NCBI GenBank assembly: GCA_001298555.1
Contig: LJCW01000275.1
Coordinates: 1-64,000 of the forward strand
DNA: 64,000 nucleotides
Origin: Actinobacteria bacterium OV450
Lineage (GTDB): Bacteria; Actinomycetota; Actinomycetes; Streptomycetales; Streptomycetaceae
Direction: 5' to 3'
Below, one piece after another: positions 18,414-27,201 of this stretch; the stretch's first letter is position 1; every line of letters begins with the position of its first letter. The notes below the pieces were generated by a model. It was not told the origin of the DNA. It ran no database searches and saw only the letters and a list, made by a program, of their open reading frames with translations. Both the position numbers and the translations under genes were made by a program.

Positions 18414-18450
18414 CCCCCCCCCCCCCCCCGCCGCATCCGCGGCGGGGGCG
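18414..18450 (+). terminator. rho terminator with C16 tract
   Basis: Sixteen consecutive C (18414-18429) followed by GCCGCATCCGCGGCGGGGGCGG; CCCCGCCG pairs with CGGCGGGG. The homopolymer forms the 5' arm. Confidence 0.65.
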
Positions 18451-18536
18451 GTCACGCGTTTTGCGTGCGAGCTTCGCCACAGTTGCCGTTTTCGTGAACC
18501 TTCCGGGCGCGCCGTGCGTCCCCCGGGGAAACCGCA

Positions 18537-18563
18537 GGTGGGCGCCGTGTCACGGCGCCCACC
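18537..18563. terminator. 27-bp near-perfect palindrome, terminator or operator
   Basis: GGTGGGCGCCGTG, one T, then its exact complement. As RNA it forms a stem of about 10 bp; as DNA it is a symmetrical dyad. It lies about 150 bases upstream of the LCP gene. Confidence 0.5.
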
Positions 18564-18711
18564 TCCCGTCCGGGCAGCGGCGGCGGCCCGGACCGGGCGC
18601 CCCGCCGGCCGTGGAACCCTGGGGGCCGTTCGGCCGTCTGTGTCAGAGGGCGGTGCGGGAGGCCACCGGGCCGGGGGCCCGGCCGGAAACGTACTGAGGA
18701 CTGAGGAGAGC

Positions 18712-19818
18712 ATGAGCGACGAGAGCAGGGGCGGCGGCAGGCGTGCCGCGGGCCGGCGCCGACGGAAACCCGCGAAGCGCCGCAAGGCCCTGGCCGTCGC
18801 CGCGTGGAGCGCCGCCGGCGTGGTCCTGCTGGGCGGGGCGGGCCTCGGCTGGTTCTACTTCCACCTGAACGGGAACCTCAAGACGGTCGACATCGACCAG
18901 GCGCTCGGCACCGACCGCCCGCAGAACGTGGACAACGGCTCGATGGACATCCTCGTCCTCGGCTCCGACTCCCGCGGCGGCGCCAACTCCGAGTACGGCC
19001 GCGACGACGGCGGCTCGGCGCGCTCCGACACGGCGATGATCGTCCACCTGTACGAGGGCCACAAGAAGGCCACCGTCGTGTCGATCCCGCGCGACACCAT
19101 GGTCAACCGGCCGCCGTGCACGCTGAGCAACGGCAAGACCGACCGCGGCAGCTCGCGCTCCCAGTTCAACGAGTCGTTCACCATCGGCGGGGCCGCCTGC
19201 GCGGTCAAGACCGTCGAGAAGATGTCGGGGATCCGCATGGACCACTACATCGAGGTCGACTTCACCGGCTTCAAGAAGATCATCGACAACCTCGGCGGCG
19301 TCGAGCTGACCACCAGCAAGCCGATCAAGGACGGATCGAGCCACCTCGACCTCCCGGCCGGCCGCAACAAGCTGAACGGCGAGCAGTCCCTGGGCCTCGT
19401 ACGCACCCGCAAGAGCGTCGGCGACGGCTCCGACCTGGGCCGAATACAGCTCCAGCAGGCGTTCATGAAGGCCCTGATCAAGCAGGTCAAGGGCATCGGC
19501 GTCTTCGACAACCCCAAGCGGCTGCTCGACCTCGCCGACACCGGCACCAAGGCCCTCACCACCGACAAGTCCCTCGGCGACGTGAAGTCCCTGATGGGCT
19601 TCGCCCAGAGCCTCCAGGGCATCGACGCCCAGGACATGAAGATGATCACCCTGCCCGTGGGCCCGGACGCCCGCGACGCAGACCGCGTCGCCCCGCTGAC
19701 CAAGGAGTGCAAGATGGTCTGGGACGCCCTCCTGGCCGACCAGCCCGTCCCCGCGGAGGCCACCAAGGACTCGATGGGGGACAAGGGCACGGCCGGCTCG
19801 ATCGTCCAGCAGCCGTAG
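18712..19818 (+). CDS. LytR-CpsA-Psr (LCP) family cell-wall glycopolymer ligase
   Basis: 368 residues. A very basic cytoplasmic N-terminus ([16 protein letters not shown]), one transmembrane helix at about 26-49, then the extracellular LCP domain. Conserved residues: DILVLGSDSRGG (R88), ARSDTAMIVHL (R104, D106), SIPRDTMV (R127, D128), FNESFTIGGAACAVKTVEKMSGI, HYIEVDFTGFKKIIDNLGGVEL and LVRTRKSVGDGSDLGRIQLQQ. LCP enzymes transfer glycopolymers from polyprenyl-pyrophosphate carriers to peptidoglycan. ATG 18712 with GAGGAGAG 5 bases upstream. It is alone in its unit; a terminator at 19856 follows. The WecA-like gene at 25142 makes a lipid-linked sugar that could feed such ligases. Confidence 0.93.
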   Translation: MSDESRGGGRRAAGRRRRKPAKRRKALAVAAWSAAGVVLLGGAGLGWFYFHLNGNLKTVDIDQALGTDRPQNVDNGSMDILVLGSDSRGGANSEYGRDDGGSARSDTAMIVHLYEGHKKATVVSIPRDTMVNRPPCTLSNGKTDRGSSRSQFNESFTIGGAACAVKTVEKMSGIRMDHYIEVDFTGFKKIIDNLGGVELTTSKPIKDGSSHLDLPAGRNKLNGEQSLGLVRTRKSVGDGSDLGRIQLQQAFMKALIKQVKGIGVFDNPKRLLDLADTGTKALTTDKSLGDVKSLMGFAQSLQGIDAQDMKMITLPVGPDARDADRVAPLTKECKMVWDALLADQPVPAEATKDSMGDKGTAGSIVQQP

Positions 19819-19855
19819 CCGGCCGGCGGCCCGGGCCTCCCGCGAAAGGCCTGCT

Positions 19856-19896
19856 CAGGGGCGTTCCGCACGGACGCGGAATAGATGCCGCCCCTG
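19856..19896 (+). terminator. Terminator of the LCP gene
   Basis: CAGGGGCG (19856-19863) pairs with CGCCCCTG (19889-19896), with an inner TTCCGC/GCGGAA stem. Its 3' half overlaps the SigR-type promoter of rpmE. Confidence 0.75.
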
Positions 19897-19903
19897 CCCC
19901 GTT
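19878..19903 (+). promoter_or_regulatory. SigR-type (disulphide stress) promoter of rpmE
   Basis: GGAAT at 19878-19882 and GTT at 19901-19903 with exactly 18 bases between, matching the SigR consensus GGAAT-N18-GTT. The Streptomyces coelicolor L31 gene was one of the first described SigR targets, so the match is meaningful. Confidence 0.85.
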
Positions 19904-19924
19904 GAGGGAGGCGTCCTCAGAATT

Positions 19925-19952
19925 TTGACAGGCAGCCCGGTCCTGGCAGACT
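19925..19952 (+). promoter_or_regulatory. Second, vegetative-type rpmE promoter candidate
   Basis: TTGACA (19925-19930), 16-base spacer, CAGACT (19947-19952). The -35 is perfect, the -10 poor. It would give a leader of about 70 bases. Confidence 0.5.
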
Positions 19953-20028
19953 GGTCTGTCGGCCCCGGTTCACGCAGTGCGCAATTCGGCTCCTGCGACC
20001 CGGTGCCCTCCCGAATCTAGGAGACACC

Positions 20029-20247
20029 TTGAAGCGCGATGTTCACCCCGAGTACGTCGAGACCCAGGTCAGCTGCACCTGTGGCGCGTCGTTCACCACC
20101 CGTAGCACCCTGACCGAAGGCACCATCCGTGCCGAGGTCTGCTCCGAGTGCCACCCGTTCTACACGGGCAAGCAGAAGATCCTCGACACCGGTGGCCGCG
20201 TCGCCCGCTTCGAGGCCCGCTTCGGCAAGGCTGCCGGCTCGAAGTAG
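20029..20247 (+). CDS. rpmE: 50S ribosomal protein L31 (zinc-binding form)
   Basis: 72 residues, bL31. The four cysteines C16, C18, C38 and C41 (CTC ... CSEC) bind zinc, so this is the C+ form used when zinc is plentiful; streptomycetes usually carry a cysteine-free paralogue elsewhere, under Zur control. TTG 20029 is the start: AGGAG lies 5 bases upstream and the family N-terminus MKRDVHPEY fits. Two promoters precede it, one of SigR type, linking ribosome composition to thiol stress. A long terminator hairpin follows. Confidence 0.97.
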   Translation: MKRDVHPEYVETQVSCTCGASFTTRSTLTEGTIRAEVCSECHPFYTGKQKILDTGGRVARFEARFGKAAGSK

Positions 20248-20254
20248 CGAGCCA

Positions 20255-20312
20255 CCGGCGCCGGACCCCGGCTGCACCCTGTCCACACGGGGGCAGCCGG
20301 ACCGGCGCCTTT
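20255..20312 (+). terminator. rpmE terminator
   Basis: Two-part stem: 20257-20264 with 20302-20309 and 20268-20275 with 20293-20300, about 16 bp in all, followed by TTTG. prfA begins 48 bases later, so read-through or an internal promoter must supply it. Confidence 0.85.
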
Positions 20313-20359
20313 GTCGTCCCGCAGCCCTTTTTTCACACTTTTCACTTCAGGAGCCCCCG

Positions 20360-21439
20360 ATGTTCGAGGCGGTCGAGGAACTGGTCGGCGAGCACGCCGA
20401 CCTTGAGAAGAAGCTCGCCGACCCTTCGGTCCACTCGGATCAGGCCAACGCGCGCAAGCTCAACAAGCGCTACGCGGAGCTGACCCCGATCGTCGCGACC
20501 TTCCGTGCCTGGAAGCAGTCCGCCGAGGACATCGAGACGGCGAAGGAGTTCGCGGCCGACGACCCGGACTTCGCCGCGGAGGTGAAGGAGCTCACCGCGC
20601 AGCGCGAGGAGCTCACCGAGAAGCTGCGCCTGCTGCTCGTCCCGCGCGACCCCAGCGACGACAAGGACGTGCTCCTGGAGGTCAAGGCGGGCGCGGGCGG
20701 CGACGAGTCGGCCCTGTTCGCCGGAGACCTGCTGCGCATGTACCTGCGCTACGCCGAGCGCGTGGGCTGGAAGACCGAGATCATCGACGCCACCGAGTCG
20801 GAGCTCGGCGGCTACAAGGACGTCCAGGTCTCCGTCCGCACCAAGGGCGGCAACGGTGCCACCGAGCCCGGCCAGGGCGTCTGGGCCCGCCTGAAGTACG
20901 AGGGCGGCGTGCACCGCGTGCAGCGCGTTCCGGCCACCGAGTCCCAGGGCCGCATCCACACCTCCGCCGCGGGCGTGCTCGTCACCCCGGAGGCCGAGGA
21001 GGTCGAGGTCGAGATCAACCCGAACGACCTGCGCATCGACGTGTACCGCTCGTCGGGCCCCGGCGGCCAGTCCGTCAACACCACCGACTCGGCCGTGCGC
21101 ATCACGCACATCCCGACCGGTGTGGTCGCCTCCTGCCAGAACGAGAAGAGCCAGCTCCAGAACAAGGAGCAGGCGATGCGCATCCTCCGTTCGCGCCTGC
21201 TGGCCGCGGCCCAGGAGGCCGCCGAGCAGGAGGCCTCCGACGTGCGCCGCAGCCAGGTGCGCTCCGTGGACCGCTCCGAGAAGATCCGTACGTACAACTT
21301 CCCGGAAAACCGCATCTCGGACCACCGGACTGGTTTCAAGGCGTACAACTTGGACCAGGTGCTCGACGGCGACCTCGATCCGATGATCCAGGCCTGCGTC
21401 GACGCGGACTCGGCCGCCAAGCTCGCGTCCGCGACCTGA
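20360..21439 (+). CDS. prfA: Peptide chain release factor 1
   Basis: 359 residues. Recognises UAA and UAG and triggers release of the finished chain. Codon-recognition PxT motif as PAT (191-193, RVPATES) and catalytic GGQ at 235-237 in [11 protein letters not shown]; the Gln is methylated by PrmC, encoded next. Start ATG 20360 with GGAG 6 bases upstream; the frame upstream overlaps rpmE and is not coding. Note the T-rich stretch before the start. prmC follows 67 bases later. Confidence 0.97.
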   Translation: MFEAVEELVGEHADLEKKLADPSVHSDQANARKLNKRYAELTPIVATFRAWKQSAEDIETAKEFAADDPDFAAEVKELTAQREELTEKLRLLLVPRDPSDDKDVLLEVKAGAGGDESALFAGDLLRMYLRYAERVGWKTEIIDATESELGGYKDVQVSVRTKGGNGATEPGQGVWARLKYEGGVHRVQRVPATESQGRIHTSAAGVLVTPEAEEVEVEINPNDLRIDVYRSSGPGGQSVNTTDSAVRITHIPTGVVASCQNEKSQLQNKEQAMRILRSRLLAAAQEAAEQEASDVRRSQVRSVDRSEKIRTYNFPENRISDHRTGFKAYNLDQVLDGDLDPMIQACVDADSAAKLASAT

Positions 21440-21506
21440 CGCGCGCCCCGCAGCACCTGTACGACCCCTGCTCGACCCCCGTACGACAGCAGCCCGGAGG
21501 ACCAGC

Positions 21507-22352
21507 GTGAACTTGCTGCTTGCCGAGGTGGCCCAGGCCACCCAGCGGCTGGCCGCCGCCGGCGTGCCCTCACCGCGCTTCGACGCGGAGGAGCTCGCGG
21601 CCTTCGTGCACGGCGTCAAGCGGGGGGAACTGCACCACGTCAAGGACGCGGACTTCGACGCCCGCTACTGGGAGGCCGTCGCCCGCCGCGAGGCGCGCGA
21701 GCCGCTCCAGCACATCACCGGCCGCGCCTTCTTCCGGTACCTGGAGCTCCAGGTCGGACCCGGGGTGTTCGTGCCCCGGCCCGAGACCGAATCGGTCGTG
21801 GACTGGGCCATACACGCCGTCCGGGCGATGGACGTCGTCGAGCCGCTGATCGTGGACCTGTGCACGGGCTCCGGCGCCATCGCGCTGGCCATGGCGCAGG
21901 AGGTGCCGCGCTCGCGCGTGCACGCGGTCGAGCTGTCCGAGGAGGCCCTGCGGTGGACCCGCAAGAACGCCGAGGGCTCCCGGGTCACCGTCCACCAGGG
22001 CGACGCGCTGAGCGCCCTGCCCGAGCTGGACGGCCAGGTCGACCTGGTGATCTCGAACCCGCCGTACATCCCGCTCACCGAGTGGGAGTACGTCGCCCCC
22101 GAGGCCCGCGACCACGACCCGGAGATGGCCCTGTTCTCCGGCGAGGACGGCCTCGACACCATCCGCGGCATCGAGCGCACCGCGCACCGGCTGCTGCGGC
22201 CCGGCGGCATCGTCGTCATCGAACACGCCGACACCCAGGGCGGCCAGGTCCCGTGGATCTTCGCCGAGGAGCGGGGCTGGGCCGACGCCGCCGACCACCC
22301 CGACCTCAACAACCGCCCGCGCTTCGCCACGGCCCGCAAGGCCCTGCCGTGA
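21507..22352 (+). CDS. prmC: Release factor N5-glutamine methyltransferase
   Basis: 281 residues. Methylates the Gln of the GGQ motif in RF1/RF2 using SAM. An N-terminal helical substrate domain (about 1-85), then VPRPETE (89-95), SAM-binding DLCTGSGAIALAMA (117-130) and the catalytic NPPYIP (184-189). GTG 21507 with GGAGGA 5 bases before it. It lies directly downstream of its substrate gene prfA, the usual bacterial order. Confidence 0.96.
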   Translation: MNLLLAEVAQATQRLAAAGVPSPRFDAEELAAFVHGVKRGELHHVKDADFDARYWEAVARREAREPLQHITGRAFFRYLELQVGPGVFVPRPETESVVDWAIHAVRAMDVVEPLIVDLCTGSGAIALAMAQEVPRSRVHAVELSEEALRWTRKNAEGSRVTVHQGDALSALPELDGQVDLVISNPPYIPLTEWEYVAPEARDHDPEMALFSGEDGLDTIRGIERTAHRLLRPGGIVVIEHADTQGGQVPWIFAEERGWADAADHPDLNNRPRFATARKALP

Positions 22353-22401
22353 CGGGCGCGACCCACCCCTCCACCCCCCTGCTGCACGAGGAGTCACGCT
22401 G

Positions 22402-23049
22402 ATGGCCCGGCGATACGACTGCAACGACGCGACGGACCGCAAGACGGGCCTGCGTGAAGCCGCATCCGCCGTGCGCCGCGGCGAACTCGTCGTGCTGCCC
22501 ACCGACACCCTCTACGGGATCGGTGCGGACGCCTTCAGCGCGGAGGCCGTCGGCGACCTGCTCGCCGCCAAGGGGCGCGGCCGCAACATGCCGACCCCGG
22601 TGCTCATCGGCTCCCCGAACACCCTCCACGGCCTCGTCACGGACTTCTCCGAGCAGGCCTGGGAACTCGTCGACGCCTTCTGGCCGGGCGGCCTGACCCT
22701 CGTCGCCAAGCACCAGCCCTCGCTGGCGTGGGACCTGGGGGAGACCCGCGGGACCGTGGCCGTCCGCATGCCCCTGCACCCCGTCGCGATCGAGCTGCTC
22801 ACCGAGGTCGGGCCGATGGCCGTGTCCTCGGCCAACCTGACCGGGCACCCGGCGCCGGAGGACTGCGACGCGGCCCGCGAGATGCTCGGCGACTCGGTGT
22901 CCGTGTACCTGGACGGCGGCCCGACCCCGAGCACGCTGCCGTCGTCGATCGTCGACGTCACCGGGAAGGTTCCCGTCCTGCTGCGCGAGGGGGCGCTGAC
23001 CGCGGAGCAGCTGCGGGAGGTCGTACCCGACCTTGAGGTGGCTCCGTGA
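22402..23049 (+). CDS. L-threonylcarbamoyladenylate synthase (Sua5/YrdC/TsaC)
   Basis: 215 residues. Makes threonylcarbamoyl-AMP from threonine, bicarbonate and ATP for the t6A37 modification of ANN-decoding tRNAs. YrdC fold motifs: VVLPTDTLYGIGADA, KGRGRNMPTPVLI, FWPGGLTLV, VAVRMPLHPVA and MAVSSANLTGHPA, with a short C-terminal extension (PSSIVDV). It lies 49 bases after prmC and overlaps the next gene by four bases (GTGA), so prfA-prmC-tsaC and the phosphatase-like gene probably form one unit. Confidence 0.93.
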   Translation: MARRYDCNDATDRKTGLREAASAVRRGELVVLPTDTLYGIGADAFSAEAVGDLLAAKGRGRNMPTPVLIGSPNTLHGLVTDFSEQAWELVDAFWPGGLTLVAKHQPSLAWDLGETRGTVAVRMPLHPVAIELLTEVGPMAVSSANLTGHPAPEDCDAAREMLGDSVSVYLDGGPTPSTLPSSIVDVTGKVPVLLREGALTAEQLREVVPDLEVAP

Positions 23050-23702
23050 GCCCTGAGGGGCGTGGCATAGCAAGCGGGCACTCCCCGGCGGCCGCCGGAG
23101 GGGACACGTTCCGCATCCTCCACGTCAGCACCGGCAACGTCTGCCGCTCGCCGATCACCGAGCGGCTGACCCGGCATGCGCTGGTGCACCGGCTGGGCGG
23201 CATTCCGGCCGGCGACCTCATCGTGGAGAGCGCGGGGACGTGGGGCCACGAGGGCGCGCCGATGGAGGCGAACGCGGCGGCCGTGCTGGCGGACTTCGGC
23301 GCGGACGCCTCCGGGTTCACCGGCCGGGAGCTGCTCGACGAGCACGTCATACGGGCGGACCTGGTCCTGACGGCCACCCGCGACCACCGGGCCCAGGTCA
23401 TCTCGATGGGGCACTCGGCGGGCCTGCGGACCTTCACGCTGAAGGAGTTCACCCGACTGGTCCGGGCCATAGATCCGGCCACTTTGCCGCCGCTGGACGG
23501 CGGGGTGGCCGAGCGGGCGCGGGCCCTGGTGCGGGCCGCGGCGGCACTGCGCGGCTGGCTGCTGGCCCCCTCGCCCGACGCGGACGAGGTCTACGACCCG
23601 TACGGGGCGCCGATCACCTTCTTCCGCTCCATCGGCGACGAGATCAACCAGGCGCTGGACCCGGTCGTCACCGCCCTGACGGGCGTCACCGCTTCCCGCT
23701 GA
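23046..23702 (+). CDS. Low-molecular-weight protein tyrosine phosphatase-like protein, nucleophile replaced
   Basis: 218 residues with the LMW-PTP fold. The family P-loop C-x4-C-R-S reads S28-T-G-N-V-C33-R34-S here, so the catalytic cysteine is serine (codon AGC), while the second Cys, the Arg and the general-acid loop (D184 in VYDPYG) are kept. From memory, Streptomyces orthologues share this change, which would make it a conserved catalytically impaired or altered member, perhaps a phosphate or phosphoprotein sensor. GTG 23046 overlaps the stop of the preceding gene (GTGA). The N-terminal 20 residues are not part of the fold and may be cleaved or a later start used. Confidence 0.85.
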   Translation: MSPEGRGIASGHSPAAAGGDTFRILHVSTGNVCRSPITERLTRHALVHRLGGIPAGDLIVESAGTWGHEGAPMEANAAAVLADFGADASGFTGRELLDEHVIRADLVLTATRDHRAQVISMGHSAGLRTFTLKEFTRLVRAIDPATLPPLDGGVAERARALVRAAAALRGWLLAPSPDADEVYDPYGAPITFFRSIGDEINQALDPVVTALTGVTASR

Positions 23703-23796
23703 CGCGACCCGCACCCCGTCGGGAGGTACCGGCGGGCGGGATCCGGGAGGCGGGCCTACAGTGGCGAGTACCGGGACAGCCCACTGGAGTCACGCC

Positions 23797-25026
23797 ATGA
23801 GCGTCATCACCCCGCCGCCGGACCTGCTGCGGCAGCAGGATCCGCAGATGGCCGACGTGCTCGCGGGCGAGGCGCAGCGTCAGGCCACGACACTGCAGCT
23901 GATCGCCGCCGAGAACTTCACCTCGCCCGCCGTGCTCGCGGCGCTCGGCTCGGCACTGGCCAACAAGTACGCCGAGGGCTATCCCGGTGCGCGCTACCAC
24001 GGCGGCTGCGAGTACGCCGACCTCGCCGAGGGGCTGGCCGCCGAGCGTGCCCGGGCGCTCTTCGGCGTCGAGCACGCCAACGTGCAGCCGCATTCCGGTT
24101 CCGCCGCCGTACTGGCCGCGTACGCCGCGCTGCTGCGGCCCGGGGACACCGTGCTGGCGATGGGGCTCTCGTACGGGGGGCACCTCACGCACGGCTCGCC
24201 CGCGAACTTCTCCGGGCGGTGGTTCGACTTCGTCGGGTACGGGGTCGACGCCGAGAGCGGCCTGATCGACTACCGGCAGGTGCAGGAGCTGGCGCGGATG
24301 CACCGGCCCAAGGCGATCGTCTGCGGGTCGATCTCGTATCCGCGGCATCCCGAGTACTCGGTGTTCCGGGAGATCGCCGACGAGGTCGGGGCGTACCTCA
24401 TCGCGGACGCCGCGCATCCCATCGGGCTCGTCGCCGGCGGGGCGGCGCCCAGCCCCGTCCCGTACGCCGACATCGTCTGTGCAACGACCCACAAGGTGCT
24501 GCGCGGCCCGCGCGGCGGGATGGTGCTGTGCGGCTCCGAGTTCGCCGAGCGGATCGACCGGGCGGTGTTCCCCTTCACCCAGGGCGGCGCGCAGATGCAC
24601 ACCATCGCCGCCAAGGCGGTGGCCTTCGGCGAGGCCGCGGCACCGGCGTTCACCACGTACACCCATCGGGTGGTGGCCAATGCGCGGGCGCTGGCCGGTG
24701 AGCTGGAGGCCCACGGTTTCGCGGTCACGACGGGCGGCACCGACACCCACCTGATCACCGCCGACCCGGCCCCGCTCGGCATCGACGGCCCGGCGGCCCG
24801 TGGCCGCCTCGCCGCCGCCGGCATCGTGCTGGACACCTGCGCCCTCCCGTACGGGGACCAGCGCGGGATCCGGCTCGGCACGGCCGCCGTCACGACCCAG
24901 GGCATGCGGGAGCCCGAGATGGCCCGGATCGCCGAGCTGTTCACCGCGGTACTGCGCGGGGCGAGGACGGGTATCCGCGCAGAAGTGGCCGAGCTGACGC
25001 GCGGATTTCCCCCGTACAGTGAGTAA
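23797..25026 (+). CDS. glyA: Serine hydroxymethyltransferase
   Basis: 409 residues. Interconverts serine and glycine, charging tetrahydrofolate with a one-carbon unit, with PLP. LIAAENFTSPAVLAALGSALANKYAEGYPGARYHGG is typical of the N-terminus; PLP lysine K233 in ATTHKVLRGPRGG; ADAAHPIGLVAGG corresponds to the family ADAAHIAGL motif with HPIG instead of HIAG. ATG 23797 has CTGGAG 8 bases upstream; GTG 23761 is an alternative. TACAGT at 23757-23762 may be its -10. It is somewhat divergent from housekeeping GlyA, so it may be the second paralogue that streptomycetes carry. Confidence 0.88.
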   Translation: MSVITPPPDLLRQQDPQMADVLAGEAQRQATTLQLIAAENFTSPAVLAALGSALANKYAEGYPGARYHGGCEYADLAEGLAAERARALFGVEHANVQPHSGSAAVLAAYAALLRPGDTVLAMGLSYGGHLTHGSPANFSGRWFDFVGYGVDAESGLIDYRQVQELARMHRPKAIVCGSISYPRHPEYSVFREIADEVGAYLIADAAHPIGLVAGGAAPSPVPYADIVCATTHKVLRGPRGGMVLCGSEFAERIDRAVFPFTQGGAQMHTIAAKAVAFGEAAAPAFTTYTHRVVANARALAGELEAHGFAVTTGGTDTHLITADPAPLGIDGPAARGRLAAAGIVLDTCALPYGDQRGIRLGTAAVTTQGMREPEMARIAELFTAVLRGARTGIRAEVAELTRGFPPYSE

Positions 25027-25141
25027 TCAGGACAAACAGGGCGTACCGCAACCGGGGTAGCGCCCCTCGCGTCCTCGGTGAGGGGTACATCGCAGCTAAT
25101 GTGTGGGGCTGAGATGGCCGGCGATACATCTGGGGCAGCCC

Positions 25142-26464
25142 GTGCGTGAATATCTGCTGACGCTTTGCGTCACGGTCGCGGTGACCTATCTGCTCACCGG
25201 GCCCGTGCGGAAGTTCGCGATCGCGGCCGGTGCGATGCCGGAGATCCGCGCCCGCGACGTGCACCGCGAGCCCACCCCGCGGCTCGGCGGCATCGCCATG
25301 TTCGGCGGGCTGTGCGCGGGACTGCTGGTCGCCGACCACCTGCGCAACCTCAACGGCGTCTTCGAGCTGTCGAACGAACCGCGGGCGCTGCTCTCCGGAG
25401 CCGCCCTGATCTGGCTGATCGGCGTGCTCGACGACAAGTTCGAGATCGACGCCCTGATCAAGCTCGGTGCGCAGATGATCGCCGCCGGTGTGATGGTCAT
25501 GCAGGGCCTGACCATGCTGTGGATCCCCGTCCCGGGCATCGGGACGGTCGCACTGACCCAGTGGCAGGGCAACCTGCTCACCGTGGCCCTGGTCGTGATC
25601 ACCATCAACGCGGTGAACTTCGTGGACGGGCTCGACGGCCTGGCCGCCGGCATGGTCTGCATCGCCGCCACGGCGTTCTTCCTCTACTCGTACCGGATCT
25701 GGTTCGGCTACGGCATCGAGGCCGCGGCGCCGGCGACCCTGTTCGCCGCGATCCTGATGGGCATGTGCCTCGGCTTCCTGCCGCACAACATGCATCCGGC
25801 GCGGATCTTCATGGGGGATTCCGGATCGATGCTCATCGGCCTGGTGCTCGCCGCCTCCGCGATTTCCATCACCGGCCAGGTGGACCCGGACACCATGGCG
25901 CTTTTCGCCGGCGGTGAGCGCAATGCGACGCACGCAATGCTCCCGGTCTTCATTCCGCTTCTGCTCCCGCTGACGATCATCGCGATCCCGATGGCGGACC
26001 TGATCCTGGCCATCGTGCGGCGCACCTGGAAGGGCCAGTCGCCCTTCGCGGCCGACCGGGGGCACCTGCACCACCGGCTGCTGGAACTCGGACATTCGCA
26101 CAGCCGCGCGGTCCTGATCATGTACTTCTGGTCGGGCCTTATCGCGTTCGGCGCGGTGGCGTACTCGGTGCACTCCGCCTCGATGTGGATCGTGCTCGCC
26201 ATCGTCGCGCTGAGCGCGGTGGGGCTGGTCCTGCTGCTCCTGCCGCGCTTCACCCCGCGCGCCCCGCGCTGGGCCGAGGGTCTGGTCCCGCCGCGCTACC
26301 GGCACGCCGAGCGCGCCGCCGAGGCGGCCGCCCTGGACGCCTCGGGCCGCGAGCCGGAGCCCGCCGGGCCGATCAGGGTCGGCGTCTCGGGCGTCAACGG
26401 AGCGACCGCCGTAGGCCCCCGTTCGCGCTTCCCCGACCGGCGTAAGGCCGAGTCGACGCGCTGA
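25142..26464 (+). CDS. WecA/Rfe-like polyprenyl-phosphate N-acetylhexosamine-1-phosphate transferase
   Basis: About 440 residues with some eleven membrane helices. MraY/WecA family: transfers HexNAc-1-P from UDP-HexNAc to decaprenyl phosphate on the inner face of the membrane, starting cell-wall polymers. Motifs: PTPRLGGIAMFGG (UDP site), IGVLDDKFE (catalytic Asp pair), NFVDGLDGLAAG, FMGDSGSMLIG and RGHLHHRLLELGHS (His loop). The C-terminal 60 residues are hydrophilic. Start set at GTG 25142 (VREYLL), with a GGGG site about 8 bases before it; a longer start at 25103 has no site. It precedes atpI, as in other streptomycetes. Confidence 0.93.
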   Translation: MREYLLTLCVTVAVTYLLTGPVRKFAIAAGAMPEIRARDVHREPTPRLGGIAMFGGLCAGLLVADHLRNLNGVFELSNEPRALLSGAALIWLIGVLDDKFEIDALIKLGAQMIAAGVMVMQGLTMLWIPVPGIGTVALTQWQGNLLTVALVVITINAVNFVDGLDGLAAGMVCIAATAFFLYSYRIWFGYGIEAAAPATLFAAILMGMCLGFLPHNMHPARIFMGDSGSMLIGLVLAASAISITGQVDPDTMALFAGGERNATHAMLPVFIPLLLPLTIIAIPMADLILAIVRRTWKGQSPFAADRGHLHHRLLELGHSHSRAVLIMYFWSGLIAFGAVAYSVHSASMWIVLAIVALSAVGLVLLLLPRFTPRAPRWAEGLVPPRYRHAERAAEAAALDASGREPEPAGPIRVGVSGVNGATAVGPRSRFPDRRKAESTR

Positions 26465-26763
26465 CGGCTGCGGGGCATGTCGGACATGACGTGCCTTTAG
26501 CACACACAACGACGGGCTGTCGCGCACACACGGGCGGGTTCACTCTCATGTGTGACAGTCGGCACACCCACCAGGTAAAGCTCTCATCAAATAGTTTGTG
26601 ATACCGTTCACTAAACCCGGCGACAGAGCCGAAGGACCGTAGTGCGACGGCCCATCGGCCCGAGGTTCGATCTCGGACCGGGCTTACGCTCGTCCCGTAC
26701 GAGTCCCCGTAGTACGAGTCCCGTACGAGTCCGTGCCCCCACCACCACGCGGAGCAACCCGCC
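26465..26763 (+). promoter_or_regulatory. atp operon promoter region with three direct repeats
   Basis: 299 bases without a gene. AT-rich for this genome around 26588-26612 (ATAGTTTGTGATACCGTTC), where a promoter is likely. Further down, GTACGAGTCC occurs three times (26697, 26712, 26723). These could be a regulator-binding array or part of a structured leader. Confidence 0.5.
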
Positions 26764-27201
26764 ATGCGGTCTGATGACGTCCGATCCCTTCTGCACGCCG
26801 CTGTACCCACAGCTGCCGCCGGCGCTCTCGCCGCCGTCATCAGCGCCGTGGTCGCAGGCGGCAAGGGGGCTCTCGGGGCCGTCATCGCCACGCTGCTGGT
26901 GATGCTGTTCATGGGCATCGGATTCGTCGTTCTGCAACGCACCGCGAAATCGCTGCCGCACTTGTTCCAGGCCATGGGGCTGATGCTCTACACGGCCCAG
27001 ATCCTGCTGCTCTTCGTCTTTCTCGCCGTGTTCAAGAACACGACGCTGTTCAACCCCCGTGCATTCGCGATCACGCTCGTCGCCACCACCCTGGTGTGGA
27101 TCGGCGCTCAGACGCGTGCTCACATGAAGGCCAAGATCCTGTACGTCGAACCGGACTCGACCAAGGGGGACAAGCCCGAAAATCCGGGGCCGAAGTCGTG
27201 A
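26764..27201 (+). CDS. atpI: ATP synthase protein I
   Basis: 145 residues, four membrane helices (about 15-35, 40-58, 72-92, 100-118) and a charged C-terminal tail. AtpI assists assembly of the c ring and/or magnesium supply in other bacteria. Sequence is weakly conserved; position directly before atpB identifies it. ATG 26764 with GGAG upstream. A 225-base gap follows before atpB. Confidence 0.88.
   Translation: MRSDDVRSLLHAAVPTAAAGALAAVISAVVAGGKGALGAVIATLLVMLFMGIGFVVLQRTAKSLPHLFQAMGLMLYTAQILLLFVFLAVFKNTTLFNPRAFAITLVATTLVWIGAQTRAHMKAKILYVEPDSTKGDKPENPGPKS

Larger units (their letters stand above)
18398..18711 (+). other. Intergenic region rho-LCP gene
   Basis: Contains a 16-base C homopolymer leading into the rho terminator and, further on, a perfect 13-bp palindrome (18537-18563). 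The promoter of the LCP gene must lie in the last 150 bases, but I see no clear -10/-35. No gene. Confidence 0.5.
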
